Shown piece by piece: positions 19,322-28,836 of a stretch of 64,000 nucleotides of DNA. The notes under the pieces were generated by a model. It saw only the letters and a list, made by a program, of their open reading frames with translations, searched no databases and was not told where the DNA came from. The stretch's first letter is position 1. Every line of letters begins with the position of its first letter. Source of the DNA: Parvibaculum sp. (GTDB taxonomy: Bacteria; Pseudomonadota; Alphaproteobacteria; Parvibaculales; Parvibaculaceae); contig JAUSLL010000044.1 of the NCBI GenBank assembly GCA_030649335.1, forward strand, positions 1 through 64,000, written 5' to 3'. A program made the position numbers and the translations under genes.

Positions 19322-20203
19322 ATGACAAAAACAGTTCTCGGTGTCATCGGTGGCAGCGGCGTCTATGAATTTCCGGGCTTGAAGAACGAGCGTTGGGAAC
19401 GTGTGGCGAGCCCCTGGGGCGAAGCATCGGACGCATTGCATTTCGGCACTCTGCCGACGGCGAAGGGTGACGTGGACATGGTGTTTCTGCCGCGTCACGG
19501 ACGCGGCCATGTGCATTCGCCGACCAGCATCAATTACCGCGCTAACATCGACGCGATGAAACGTGCGGGCGTCACCGACATCATCTCGGTGTCGGCGGTT
19601 GGTTCGCTGAAAGAAGAATTGCCGCCGGGCACATTCGTCATTGTGGACCAGTTCATTGACCGCAGCTTCGCGCGCGAGAAGAGCTTCTTCGGGCCGGGCC
19701 TTGTGGCCCATGTGTCGATGGCCGAACCTGTCTGCGCGCGGCTCGGCGACCATATTGAAGCGGCCTGCAAAGCCAATGGTATCGCGCATGCGCGCGGCGG
19801 CACTTACATGGTCATGGAAGGCCCGCAGTTTTCAACGCTTGCCGAAAGCAATCTCTATCGCTCGTGGGGCTGCGCGGTGATCGGTATGACCAATATGCCG
19901 GAAGCGAAACTCGCGCGCGAAGCCGAGATGCCCTATGCGACTATCGCCATGGTCACGGATTTCGATTGCTGGCACGACGACCATGAAAATGTCGATGTGG
20001 CGTCGGTCATCAAAATTCTGGGCGAGAACGCTGAGAACTCGCGCGCCGTGTTGCGTGATGTGGCGACGAGTTTCGGCCCGACGCGCACGCCGTCGCCTAT
20101 TGATACAGCGCTCGAATTTGCATTCATCACGGCGCCTGAAAAGCGCGACCCTGCACTCATTGCCAAACTCGATGCGGTCGCCGGCCGTGTTCTCAAAGCC
20201 TGA
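19322..20203 (+). CDS. mtnP: S-methyl-5'-thioadenosine phosphorylase
   Basis: LGVIGGSGVYEFPGL, MEGPQFSTLAESNLYRSWGCAVIGMTNMPEAKLAREAEMPYATIAMVTDFDCW. Confidence 0.95.
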   Translation: MTKTVLGVIGGSGVYEFPGLKNERWERVASPWGEASDALHFGTLPTAKGDVDMVFLPRHGRGHVHSPTSINYRANIDAMKRAGVTDIISVSAVGSLKEELPPGTFVIVDQFIDRSFAREKSFFGPGLVAHVSMAEPVCARLGDHIEAACKANGIAHARGGTYMVMEGPQFSTLAESNLYRSWGCAVIGMTNMPEAKLAREAEMPYATIAMVTDFDCWHDDHENVDVASVIKILGENAENSRAVLRDVATSFGPTRTPSPIDTALEFAFITAPEKRDPALIAKLDAVAGRVLKA

Positions 20204-20218
20204 AGGACCTTCCGCCCC

Positions 20219-20746
20219 ATGGATGTGAAACAATTTATCCGCACGATCCCGGACTATCCCAAAGATGGGATCATGTTCCGTGACATCACGACATTGCTGA
20301 GTGATCCTGTCGGCTTTCGCACTTCGATTGATGCGCTGGTGCAATTGCATCAGGGCGCGGCGTTCGATGTGGTGGCGGGCATTGAGGCGCGCGGCTTTAT
20401 TCTGGGTGGCGCGGTGGCGCATCAGCTGGGACTTGGCTTTGTGCCGGTGCGCAAAAAGGGCAAGCTGCCGTTCAGCACCATGTCGCAGGAATATGATCTG
20501 GAATACGGCACCGATGTCGTCGAGATCCACACGGATGCCTTTGCCAAGGACGCACGCGTGTTGCTGATCGATGATCTGATCGCCACAGGCGGCACGGCGG
20601 AAGCCGCTGTCAAACTCATCACGCGGGCAGGGGCCAATGTGATGGCGTCGAGCTTTGTTATTGAATTGCCGATGCTCGGCGGACGCGAACGTCTTGAAGC
20701 GCTCGACATTGAAGTTTTGTCGCTCTGCTCATACGACGGCCACTGA
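20219..20746 (+). CDS. apt: Adenine phosphoribosyltransferase
   Basis: IPDYPKDGIMFRDITTLL, ARGFILGGAVA, VLLIDDLIATGGTAEAA. Confidence 0.96.
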   Translation: MDVKQFIRTIPDYPKDGIMFRDITTLLSDPVGFRTSIDALVQLHQGAAFDVVAGIEARGFILGGAVAHQLGLGFVPVRKKGKLPFSTMSQEYDLEYGTDVVEIHTDAFAKDARVLLIDDLIATGGTAEAAVKLITRAGANVMASSFVIELPMLGGRERLEALDIEVLSLCSYDGH

Positions 20747-20764
20747 ACGCGACGGGAGGCTACC

Positions 20765-21862
20765 ATGAAAATCGATGGCGTTCCTTATCGCACGATCTGG
20801 GTCAACGACGACCAATGGTCCGTCTCGGTGATCGACCAGACGAAGCTGCCGCATGAGTTTCAGACATTGCGATTGGCAAGTGCTGATGATGCAGCGTGCG
20901 CCATCAAAGACATGGTTGTGCGCGGTGCGCCGCTGATCGGAGCGACGGCGGCCTACGGGCTTTGCATGGCGCTGCGCGAGGATGCATCGGACGCATCACT
21001 CGACGATGCTTACACGATGCTTGCCGCAACGCGCCCGACCGCGATCAATCTTAAATGGGCGCTGGATGCGATGCGGAACGCGGTGAAGCCGCTGGGACCC
21101 AATGCGCGTGTTGCTGCCGCCTATGAACGCGCCGCCAAAATCTGCGACGATGATGTCGAGATTTGCCGCCGGATCGGTGAGCACGGTTTTAAAATCTTTG
21201 ACGCGATTGCCAAATCCAAACCCGGCAAGACGGTCAATGTGCTCACGCATTGCAACGCGGGCTGGCTCGCTTGTGTCGATTGGGGCACAGCGCTTGCGCC
21301 GATTTACATGGCGCATGATGCGGGTCTGCCTGTGCATGTCTGGGTCGATGAAACGCGTCCGCGCAATCAGGGCGCGTCACTCACGGCGTTTGAACTTGGT
21401 CGCCATGGTGTGCCGCATACGATTATTCCCGACAATGCGGGCGGGCATCTGATGCAGCACGGGCAGGTTGATCTGTGCATTGTCGGCACCGACCGCACCA
21501 CCGCGAGCGGCGATGTGGCGAACAAGATCGGCACATACCTCAAGGCGCTCGCCGCGCATGACAATGGCGTGCCTTTCTATGTGGCGCTGCCTTATACAAC
21601 CATCGACTGGACGCTGGATGATGGCGTGGCCGGTATTCCCATCGAGCAGCGCTCGGCGTTTGAAGTCACGCATATGACGGGCCGCACGGATGCAGGCGAG
21701 ATTGTCACGGTGGGTATTTCGGCTCCGGGCAGCGCGGCGGCAAACTACGGTTTCGATGTGACGCCTGCGCGGCTTGTGACGGCGCTCATCACCGAACGCG
21801 GTGTGACGCCCGCAACGCGCGACGGGTTGCTGACGCTTTATCCTGAACAGAAAAATGGCTGA
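20765..21862 (+). CDS. mtnA: S-methyl-5-thioribose-1-phosphate isomerase
   Basis: [56 protein letters not shown]. Confidence 0.95.
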   Translation: MKIDGVPYRTIWVNDDQWSVSVIDQTKLPHEFQTLRLASADDAACAIKDMVVRGAPLIGATAAYGLCMALREDASDASLDDAYTMLAATRPTAINLKWALDAMRNAVKPLGPNARVAAAYERAAKICDDDVEICRRIGEHGFKIFDAIAKSKPGKTVNVLTHCNAGWLACVDWGTALAPIYMAHDAGLPVHVWVDETRPRNQGASLTAFELGRHGVPHTIIPDNAGGHLMQHGQVDLCIVGTDRTTASGDVANKIGTYLKALAAHDNGVPFYVALPYTTIDWTLDDGVAGIPIEQRSAFEVTHMTGRTDAGEIVTVGISAPGSAAANYGFDVTPARLVTALITERGVTPATRDGLLTLYPEQKNG

Positions 21863-22511
21863 CACGCCGGACGAAGACTGGCTGCGGCAGAGTGTCATCG
21901 ACACGGCGCTCGCTATGTCGCGCTCCGGTCTCTCGCCGCAACAATCCGGCAATGTCTCCGCGCGTTTCGGCGAGGGGTTTCTCATCACGCCCACGGGTAT
22001 GGATTATGATGATCTATTGCCGGAGGACATTGTTGCTGTCGCGCTCGACGGATCGGTGGCGGCGGGGCAGCGCATACCATCCAGCGAATGGCATATGCAT
22101 GCGGGCATCTATGCGGCGCGGGCCGAGGCACAGGCGATTGTCCATGCGCATTCCGATTATGCCGTGACGCTTGCTGTGATGGGGCTTTCCATCCCGCCGT
22201 TTCACTACATGGTGGCGCTGCTGGGCGGACGCGACATCCGTTGTGCGCCTTACGCGACATTCGGTTCGGCGGAACTCGGGCGGCACGCCGTCGTCGCCAT
22301 TGAGGGCCGCAAAGCATGTTTGCTTGCGCATCACGGGCAGATCGCCTTCGGGCGTGACCTTGATGAGGCGGTGAAGCTTGCGCATGAGGTCGAAATTCTC
22401 AGCGGGCAATATTGGCGCGCCTTGCAGATCGGCGAGCCGCCGCTGCTCGCCGACGATGAGATGGACCGCGTGGTCGTCAAATTTCACGGATACGGCCAAG
22501 AAAACGGCTGA
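21855..22511 (+). CDS. Class II aldolase/adducin family protein (candidate 5-methylthioribulose-1-phosphate aldolase, Ald2-like)
   Basis: [35 protein letters not shown] (FucA-like catalytic Glu), HAHSDY, AHHGQ; overlaps the end of mtnA. Confidence 0.8.
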   Translation: MADTPDEDWLRQSVIDTALAMSRSGLSPQQSGNVSARFGEGFLITPTGMDYDDLLPEDIVAVALDGSVAAGQRIPSSEWHMHAGIYAARAEAQAIVHAHSDYAVTLAVMGLSIPPFHYMVALLGGRDIRCAPYATFGSAELGRHAVVAIEGRKACLLAHHGQIAFGRDLDEAVKLAHEVEILSGQYWRALQIGEPPLLADDEMDRVVVKFHGYGQENG

Positions 22512-22564
22512 AACCTTCACGCCCTTGCTTGTTGCCAGTCGCTGCACCATGGGCTACTATTTAT

Positions 22565-22579
22565 AATGGTTACCATTAA
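22565..22579. promoter_or_regulatory. Candidate operator palindrome TAATGGT-T-ACCATTA upstream of the sulfatase gene
   Basis: 7-1-7 perfect palindrome overlapping a TATAAT hexamer (22563-22568), 36 bp upstream of the ATG. Confidence 0.5.
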
Positions 22580-22615
22580 TTGTCAGACACATGGCGATAT
22601 GGCTGGGAGAATAGA

Positions 22616-24271
22616 ATGCGCTTTTTGAAATGGAGCGGGGCGGTTTTGGCCGTGCTGGTTGTTGTCGGTGTAGGCGGGTTGATCTATGCCAAACTTAATC
22701 CGCTGGCGGTCGTGAAATTTATTTCCACATTGCGGGATCCGATCGGGCCCAATCAGCCCGTTGTCTGGCAGCAGGGACCCGACGTCGCGCCGGAAGGCAA
22801 GCGTCCGCCCAATATCATTCTCATTCTTGCTGATGACCTCGGCTACAACGACATCACATTCAACGGCGGCGGTGTGGCGGGCGGCGTTGTGCCGACGCCC
22901 AGTATCGACTCCATCGGGCATGATGGTGTCGACCTCACACAAGGTTATGCGGGCAACGCGACTTGTGCGCCTTCGCGCGCGGCGATGATGACGGGGCGCT
23001 ATGCGACGCGCTTCGGGTATGAGTTCACGCCTTCGCATCCGATCTTCATGAAGATGGTGGGCGACGCCAAGACCGGCGCGCATGATCCGATTTACTATCC
23101 AGAGAACGCCGAGAACTATCCTGATCTATCAACGGTCGGCATGCCGCATAGTGAAATCACCATTGGCAAACTGCTGCAAGCCAAGGGCTATCACACGCTG
23201 ATGTTCGGCAAATGGCATTTGGGCGATAAGCCGGAAATGCAGCCGCAGGCGCAGGGCTTCGATGAATCTCTCGGCTTCCTCATGGGTGCGCAGCTTTTTG
23301 CGCCCATTGGTGCGAAGGGCTATGTGGAATCGCGGCAGGACTGGGATCCGATCGACAAGTTCCTTTGGGCCGCCCTTCCCTATGCGGTGAGCAAGGACGG
23401 CGGACCGCGCTTTGCGCCTGACGGATATATGACCGACTATCTTGGCGATCAGGCTGTTGCCTCGATCAAGGCGAATAAGAACCGTCCGTTCTTCATGTAT
23501 CTCGCCTTTAACGCGCCGCACACACCGCTGCAGGCGACACAGGAAGACTATGACGCGCTGTCGATGATCGAGGATCACCGTTTGCGTGTTTATGCGGCAA
23601 TGATCCGTTCGCTTGACCGCAACATCGGCAATGTGCTGCAGGCGTTGAAGGACGAGGGGATCGACGACAATACGCTCGTTATTTTTACCAGCGACAATGG
23701 CGGCGCGAATTACATTGGTCTGCCGGATATCAACAAGCCCTATCGCGGCTGGAAGGCGACCTTCTTTGAAGGCGGCATCCGTGTGCCTTACTTCATGAAA
23801 TGGCCGGGCGTGTTGCCCAAGGGCGGCAAGTTTTCTTCGCCTGTCGGCCATGTCTATATTTTTGCAACCGCTGCTGCGGCGGCAGGCGCATCTGTGCCGA
23901 CGGACCGCCCAGTTGACGGTGTCAATCTCCTGCCCTTCATGGAAGGCAAGCAGACGGGCTATCCGCACAAAAGTCTTTTCTGGCGTTCGGGCGATTACAA
24001 AACCCTGCTCGCAGGTGAATGGAAACTGCAAACCGCTGAACGGCCGAAGAAAGACTGGCTCTATAATCTGAGCGTTGATCCGACCGAGCAAAACAATCTG
24101 GCGGAATCAAATCCCGAAAAGGTCGCAGAGCTGAAGAGCATGCTTGCCGTGGTCGATGCCGAACAGGCAAAGCCGAGCTGGCCCATGCTCGCCGAGGGGG
24201 CGATGGCCATTGATCACCCCGGCGGTCAGCCGATTGCTGAAGATGATGAATATATCTATTGGGCTAATTGA
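22616..24271 (+). CDS. Arylsulfatase (Cys-type sulfatase)
   Basis: NIILILADDLGYNDI; FGly motif CAPSR (22964-22978) followed by AAMMTGRYATRFGYE; N-terminal signal anchor. Confidence 0.95.
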   Translation: MRFLKWSGAVLAVLVVVGVGGLIYAKLNPLAVVKFISTLRDPIGPNQPVVWQQGPDVAPEGKRPPNIILILADDLGYNDITFNGGGVAGGVVPTPSIDSIGHDGVDLTQGYAGNATCAPSRAAMMTGRYATRFGYEFTPSHPIFMKMVGDAKTGAHDPIYYPENAENYPDLSTVGMPHSEITIGKLLQAKGYHTLMFGKWHLGDKPEMQPQAQGFDESLGFLMGAQLFAPIGAKGYVESRQDWDPIDKFLWAALPYAVSKDGGPRFAPDGYMTDYLGDQAVASIKANKNRPFFMYLAFNAPHTPLQATQEDYDALSMIEDHRLRVYAAMIRSLDRNIGNVLQALKDEGIDDNTLVIFTSDNGGANYIGLPDINKPYRGWKATFFEGGIRVPYFMKWPGVLPKGGKFSSPVGHVYIFATAAAAAGASVPTDRPVDGVNLLPFMEGKQTGYPHKSLFWRSGDYKTLLAGEWKLQTAERPKKDWLYNLSVDPTEQNNLAESNPEKVAELKSMLAVVDAEQAKPSWPMLAEGAMAIDHPGGQPIAEDDEYIYWAN

Positions 24272-24276
24272 TCCTT

Positions 24277-25236
24277 ATGGCTCAACCTAAAATCATTGCC
24301 GCCGTTCTTGTCGTCACATTTGTGGCAGCAGGGGCGGCGGCATTTTTTTGGACCACGGGCGGGCGCGAAGCGTCGCGGCTGGCGAAGGCCGAGCCGTTGC
24401 GTTGTCTGGCACCCGTGTCTGACAGTGCGGGCGCGCATCCCGGCATGGTCTATGTGCCGGGCGGCACTTTCGAGATGGGCGACACGGTTTATCCCGAAGA
24501 GGGACCTTTGCGCAAAGTCAGTGTCAAAGGCTTCTGGATCGACCGGACCGAAGTGACGAATGATGAATTCGCCGCCTTCGTTGCAGCCACCGGCTATGTG
24601 ACCGCGGCCGAGCGTGATCTGGATGCTGCCACGCATCCTGAATTGCCGCCGGAGATGCGGGCGGCGGGCGCTGTCGTGTTTGTCATGCCCAATGATGTCG
24701 ATGGCAGCGGCAATATCACGCAATGGTGGCAATATATTGCCGGTGCCAACTGGCGTCATCCCGCCGGTCCGCAGACGGGTCTTGAGGGCCGCGGTGATTT
24801 TCCTGTTGTGACTGTGGCTGCCGCCGACATCGCGGCCTATGCCGCCTGGAAGGGCCGCAGCATCCCCAGCGAAGCGCAATGGGAATGGGCGGCGCGTGGC
24901 GGGGCGGTGACAAAGCCCGATCACGATCAGCCGAAAGAAGCCAATAGCTGGCAGGGGATTTTTCCGGTGCTGAATGCGGGCGAGGATGGTTTCGTCGGCC
25001 TTGCGCCTGTCGGTTGCTACAAGCCCAATGGCTACGGGATTTACGACATGATCGGCAATGTCTGGGAATGGACGACGGATGCCTATGATGGCGACGCGAA
25101 ACAGCGCGTGATCAAAGGCGGGTCATATCTCTGTGCGCCGAATTATTGCATGCGCTATCGCGCCGGTGCGCGGCAGGCGCAAGAGGCTGACCTTGCGGCC
25201 AGCCACCTTGGGTTTCGCACGGTGGTGAACGAGTAG
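24277..25236 (+). CDS. Formylglycine-generating enzyme family protein (SUMF1)
   Basis: GGTFEMGD, FWIDRTEVTNDEFAAFV, GNVWEWTTD, GGSYLCAPNYCMRYRAGAR (two-Cys catalytic motif); N-terminal TM; TTG start at 24268 is an alternative. Confidence 0.93.
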   Translation: MAQPKIIAAVLVVTFVAAGAAAFFWTTGGREASRLAKAEPLRCLAPVSDSAGAHPGMVYVPGGTFEMGDTVYPEEGPLRKVSVKGFWIDRTEVTNDEFAAFVAATGYVTAAERDLDAATHPELPPEMRAAGAVVFVMPNDVDGSGNITQWWQYIAGANWRHPAGPQTGLEGRGDFPVVTVAAADIAAYAAWKGRSIPSEAQWEWAARGGAVTKPDHDQPKEANSWQGIFPVLNAGEDGFVGLAPVGCYKPNGYGIYDMIGNVWEWTTDAYDGDAKQRVIKGGSYLCAPNYCMRYRAGARQAQEADLAASHLGFRTVVNE

Positions 25237-25250
25237 GGTTTCGTTTTCTG

Positions 25251-25280
25251 TTTCACCTCCCCCTTGAGGGGGAGGTGAAA
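25251..25280. repeat. Dispersed palindrome copy TTTCACCTCCCCC-TTGA-GGGGGAGGTGAAA
   Basis: 13-bp perfect arms between convergent stops (FGE and GPx). Confidence 0.88.
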
Positions 25281-25290
25281 TGCTTTCATA

Positions 25291-25782
25291 TCACTCCGCG
25301 ATCAGTTTTTTCACGGCGCGCTGAAACTTGGCGCTGTCCGGTGTGGTCGTGCTGGCAAACCAGTCTTGCAGCTTGCCGTCGCGGCCGATGAAATATTTGT
25401 AGAAATTCCAACGCGGTTTGGCGAGGAAGCCGCCCTGTTCGCCGATCCAGTTGAACAGGGGATGCGCGTCCGAGCCTTTGACATGCACTTTTTCGGTGAG
25501 CGGGAAATCGACGCCGAAATTGACCTCGCAGAATTCGGCAATTTCCATCGCATTGCCGGGCTCTTGTCCGGCGAAATCGTTCGATGGTACGCCGAGCACG
25601 ACAAGGCCTTCGGCCTTGTGGCGCTGCCAGACTTCTTCCAGCCCTTTGTATTGGGGCGTGAAGCCGCATTTGGATGCCGTGTTGACGATGATGACGGGCT
25701 TGCCCGCATAGGCGCTCAAGGGCATCGGTTTGCCCTTGAGGCTCTGGAACTCGAAATCGAAAGCGGATTTTGATTTGGCCAT
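25291..25782 (-). CDS. Glutathione peroxidase (Cys type)
   Basis: VIIVNTASKCGFTPQYKGLEEVW, WNFYKYFIGRDGK; start refined to MAKSKSAF. Confidence 0.94.
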   Translation of the reverse strand: MAKSKSAFDFEFQSLKGKPMPLSAYAGKPVIIVNTASKCGFTPQYKGLEEVWQRHKAEGLVVLGVPSNDFAGQEPGNAMEIAEFCEVNFGVDFPLTEKVHVKGSDAHPLFNWIGEQGGFLAKPRWNFYKYFIGRDGKLQDWFASTTTPDSAKFQRAVKKLIAE

Positions 25783-25804
25783 GGTCGCGTCTCTTTCTCT
25801 CGGT

Positions 25805-26227
25805 TCAGGCGATGACGAGTTTGACGTCAACATTGCCGCGTGTGGCGTTGGAATAAGGGCACACCTGATGGGTGGCTTCAACAAGCGCGGTGGCTTCGGC
25901 CTTGTCCATGCCGGGGATCGAGACATTGAGTGTCACGGCGAGACCGAAGCCGACGCCGCTGTCCTGCGGGCCGATGCCGACATCGGCGCTGATCGAGGTG
26001 GCGGCGGGCAAAGGTTTCTTCTGCTGTCCGGCGACAAGCTTCAACGCCGAGAGGAAGCAGGCGGAATAGCCGGCTGCGAAAAGCTGCTCGGGGTTCGTGC
26101 CATCGCCGCCGGGTCCGCCGAGTTCCTTGACGGTTACAAGTTTGACGGCGAGCTGGCCATCGTCGGATTTCGCTTCGCCGGTGCGGCCGCCTGTGGCTGT
26201 AGCGTGGGCTGTGTAAAGGATTTTCAT
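25805..26227 (-). CDS. ohr: Organic hydroperoxide resistance protein (Ohr/OsmC family)
   Basis: MKILYTAHATATGGRTG, NPEQLFAAGYSACFLSAL, VCPYSNATRGNVDVKLVI. Confidence 0.94.
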   Translation of the reverse strand: MKILYTAHATATGGRTGEAKSDDGQLAVKLVTVKELGGPGGDGTNPEQLFAAGYSACFLSALKLVAGQQKKPLPAATSISADVGIGPQDSGVGFGLAVTLNVSIPGMDKAEATALVEATHQVCPYSNATRGNVDVKLVIA

Positions 26228-26278
26228 GGGGAGGCTCTTGCTGTGAGGGGTGCGTTCGTGGACTATATATAGTGAGCA

Positions 26279-26300
26279 ATTATATTGTGTACAATATAAT
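26279..26300. promoter_or_regulatory. OhrR-like operator upstream of ohr
   Basis: 22-bp palindrome ATTATATTGT-GT-ACAATATAAT. Confidence 0.75.
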
Positions 26301-26323
26301 TTCAAAGCAACATAGGTCTTTTT

Positions 26324-26372
26324 CCCTCTCCCCGCTTGCGCGTAGGCGCAAAAAGGAAGGAGGGGGAGAGGG
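26324..26372. repeat. Inverted repeat CCCTCTCCCC...GGGGAGAGGG with inner TTGCGC-GTAG-GCGCAA hairpin
   Basis: Direct reading; ends 11 bp after the ohrR stop. Confidence 0.65.
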
Positions 26373-26383
26373 CTTTAGGGAGC

Positions 26384-26821
26384 TTACCCAGCCAGCCCCG
26401 CCTGCAATTTTGTGAGTTGTTTCCGCAGCTTGATGAGTTCCAGCACCCCAAGCCCCGTCGCGGCGGCAGCTTTGGCGGGCACCTGCGCGGCGGCGCGTTT
26501 CAGCGCGCGGCCTTTGTCGGTGAGTTCAATGAACACCTGCCGCTCGTCGCTGCCGCTGCGGGCACGCTCGAGCAATCCGGCGGTTTCCATGCGTTTCAGC
26601 AGCGGCGTCAGCGTGCCGCTATCAAGAAACAGCTTCTCGCCGAGCGCCCCGACCGTCACCTTGTCTTCCTCCCACAAAGCCAGCATGGCCAGATATTGCG
26701 GATAGGTGAGATCAAGCTCCTTCAGCAGCGGCTTATAGACCTTGGTCAGCAAATGCGACGAGGAATAAAGCGCAAAGCAAAGCTGATTGTCGAGGAGGAG
26801 CGGATTGAGCGGGTTCTTCAT
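26384..26821 (-). CDS. ohrR: MarR family regulator, OhrR-like
   Basis: LLDNQLCFALYSSSHLLTKVYKPLLKELDLTYPQYLAMLALWE; Cys in the QLCFALY context; adjacent to ohr. Confidence 0.88.
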   Translation of the reverse strand: MKNPLNPLLLDNQLCFALYSSSHLLTKVYKPLLKELDLTYPQYLAMLALWEEDKVTVGALGEKLFLDSGTLTPLLKRMETAGLLERARSGSDERQVFIELTDKGRALKRAAAQVPAKAAAATGLGVLELIKLRKQLTKLQAGLAG

Positions 26822-26864
26822 GGGCACACCGTTTAAGGTTGGTGACCCATTATATGGAGAGCGA

Positions 26865-26886
26865 ATTGATTGTGTGCAATTTGTTT
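26865..26886. promoter_or_regulatory. OhrR-like operator upstream of ohrR
   Basis: Core ATTGTGTGCAAT at 26869-26880, 11/12 identical to the ohr operator core ATTGTGTACAAT. Confidence 0.65.
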
Positions 26887-26925
26887 TCAGTAGAAAAAGG
26901 GAGGCCGGAGCCTCCCTCCATTCCG

Positions 26926-27603
26926 TCATACGCTCTCAAACAATTCCAGCGTGCGTTTCAGCGCGAGTTCGGCTGATACCTTGTCGTAATTGTTGCGACG
27001 GTCGGAATTGAAGCCGTGGTCGGCGTCATAGACATAGACCTTCACATCGGGGTGCGCGGCTTCGATGGCGCGGACGTCTTCCATCGGGATGCCGTGGTCG
27101 CGTTCGCCGAAGTGGCAGATGGTCGGGATTTTGGGGTTCTCGGTGATGAAGTTTTTGATCATGCCGCCGTAGTAGCAGGAGGCGGCATTGAGGCCCGCGA
27201 CGCGGCAGGCGGCGACCCATGATACGGAGCCGCCATAGCAATAGCCGGTGATGAAGGTTTTGGCGTTGCCGTCGGCCTTCAGTTTGTTGACACACATGTG
27301 CACGTCATCGACGAAATTCTCTGTCGTGATTTCGGCGCGGTATTTGAGCGAAGCGTTGATGTCGTCCTGCGTGTAGGTCGCCTCAAAGCCTTTGACTTTG
27401 CGGTCGTAAAGCTGCGGCGAGACGACATCGTAGCCGCGTTCGGCATAGCCGTCGCAGAGGTCTTTGATGTGGGCGGTGACACCGAAGATTTCCATGATGA
27501 GGACGAGACCACCTTTGCGCGTGCCTTCGGCCTTTACATGGTAGCAATCGACAGATGTGCCATCGGCGCTTTTCAGCGCGATCATCTGGCCTTTATGTGA
27601 CAT
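26926..27603 (-). CDS. Dienelactone hydrolase family protein
   Basis: GLVLIMEIFGVTAHIKDLCDGYAERGYDVVSPQLYDR, FITGYCYGGSVSW. Confidence 0.93.
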   Translation of the reverse strand: MSHKGQMIALKSADGTSVDCYHVKAEGTRKGGLVLIMEIFGVTAHIKDLCDGYAERGYDVVSPQLYDRKVKGFEATYTQDDINASLKYRAEITTENFVDDVHMCVNKLKADGNAKTFITGYCYGGSVSWVAACRVAGLNAASCYYGGMIKNFITENPKIPTICHFGERDHGIPMEDVRAIEAAHPDVKVYVYDADHGFNSDRRNNYDKVSAELALKRTLELFESV

Positions 27604-27685
27604 GGCATGTCTCCCTGAATTTGATTTTCTGGGAGGTATTGTGTCATTGGGATGAGTGCGGGGGCAATGCCGCTTTCTCTCTTAA

Positions 27686-27706
27686 ACCTCCCCACGAGGG
27701 GGAGGT
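27686..27706. repeat. Dispersed palindrome copy ACCTCCCC-ACGAG-GGGGAGGT
   Basis: Near family consensus, 18 bp after the ychF stop. Confidence 0.75.
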
Positions 27707-27724
27707 GACGGAAAGTGTGTTGGC

Positions 27725-28834
27725 TTAGTTGTTAAACAGGAAGTGCAGCACGTCGCCGTCCTGCACGACATATTCCTTGCCTTCGGAGCGCGCCTTGCCG
27801 GCGGATTTCGCGCCTTGCTCGCCGTTCAATGCGATGTAATCGGCATAGGCGATTGTCTCGGCACGGATATAGCCTTTTTCAAAATCGGTATGGATGACGC
27901 CTGCCGCTTTCGGGCCGCGCGTGCCGACTGTGATCGTCCAGGCGCGGGTTTCTTTGGGGCCGACGGTGAAATAGGTGATGAGGTGCAGCAGGCTGTAGCC
28001 CGCGCGGATCAGGCGGTTGAGGCCGGGTTCTTCGAGCCCCAGTGTTTCGAGATATTCGCTGCGGTCTTCGTCCGGCAGCTGCGCGATTTCTTCTTCGATG
28101 CGGGCCGAGATGACGACGCTTTCGGCACCTTCGGCTTTGGCGCGGGCGGCGACGAGGGCGGAATATTCATTGCCGTTGGCGGCGGAAGCTTCTTCCACGT
28201 TGCAGACATAGAGCACGGGCTTTGACGTCAGAAGGTTTAGACCTTCCCAAGCCTTGATATCGTCTTCGGCGATCTTGCCTTCTCTGGTGGCAAAGCGGGC
28301 GGGGCGGCCTTCGCGCAGATAGATGAGCGCGATGTTGATGAGGTCGACCTGAAGCTTTGCTTCCTTGTCGCCGCCTTTGGCTTTCTTTTCGAGATTGGTG
28401 ACGCGCTTTTCGAGGCTTTCGAGATCGGCGAGCATCAATTCGGTTTCGACGATTTCAGCGTCGGCCAGCGGGTCGATGCGCTTTTCAACATGGATGATGT
28501 CGTCGTCCACAAAGCAGCGCAGCACATAGGCGACGGCGTCCACTTCGCGGATATTGGCGAGGAACTGGTTGCCAAGACCTTCGCCTTTGGAGGCGCCTTT
28601 GACGAGACCGGCGATGTCCACAAATGTCAGACGCGTCGGGATGATTTCTTTGCTGCCTGCGATTTTGGCAAGCGCTTCCATGCGCGCGTCAGGCACGGCT
28701 ACTTCGCCGACATTTGGCTCAATGGTGCAGAAGGGATAGTTCGCAGCCTGCGCGGAAGCTGTCTGCGTGAGCGCATTGAAGAGTGTTGATTTGCCGACGT
28801 TGGGCAGGCCGACGATGCCGCATTTAAAACCCAT
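27725..28834 (-). CDS. ychF: Redox-regulated ATPase YchF
   Basis: [34 protein letters not shown]. Confidence 0.97.
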   Translation of the reverse strand: MGFKCGIVGLPNVGKSTLFNALTQTASAQAANYPFCTIEPNVGEVAVPDARMEALAKIAGSKEIIPTRLTFVDIAGLVKGASKGEGLGNQFLANIREVDAVAYVLRCFVDDDIIHVEKRIDPLADAEIVETELMLADLESLEKRVTNLEKKAKGGDKEAKLQVDLINIALIYLREGRPARFATREGKIAEDDIKAWEGLNLLTSKPVLYVCNVEEASAANGNEYSALVAARAKAEGAESVVISARIEEEIAQLPDEDRSEYLETLGLEEPGLNRLIRAGYSLLHLITYFTVGPKETRAWTITVGTRGPKAAGVIHTDFEKGYIRAETIAYADYIALNGEQGAKSAGKARSEGKEYVVQDGDVLHFLFNN

Positions 28835-28836
28835 GA

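Noticed and set aside
23129-24091. 320-aa antisense ORF
   Set aside because: Shadow of the sulfatase gene
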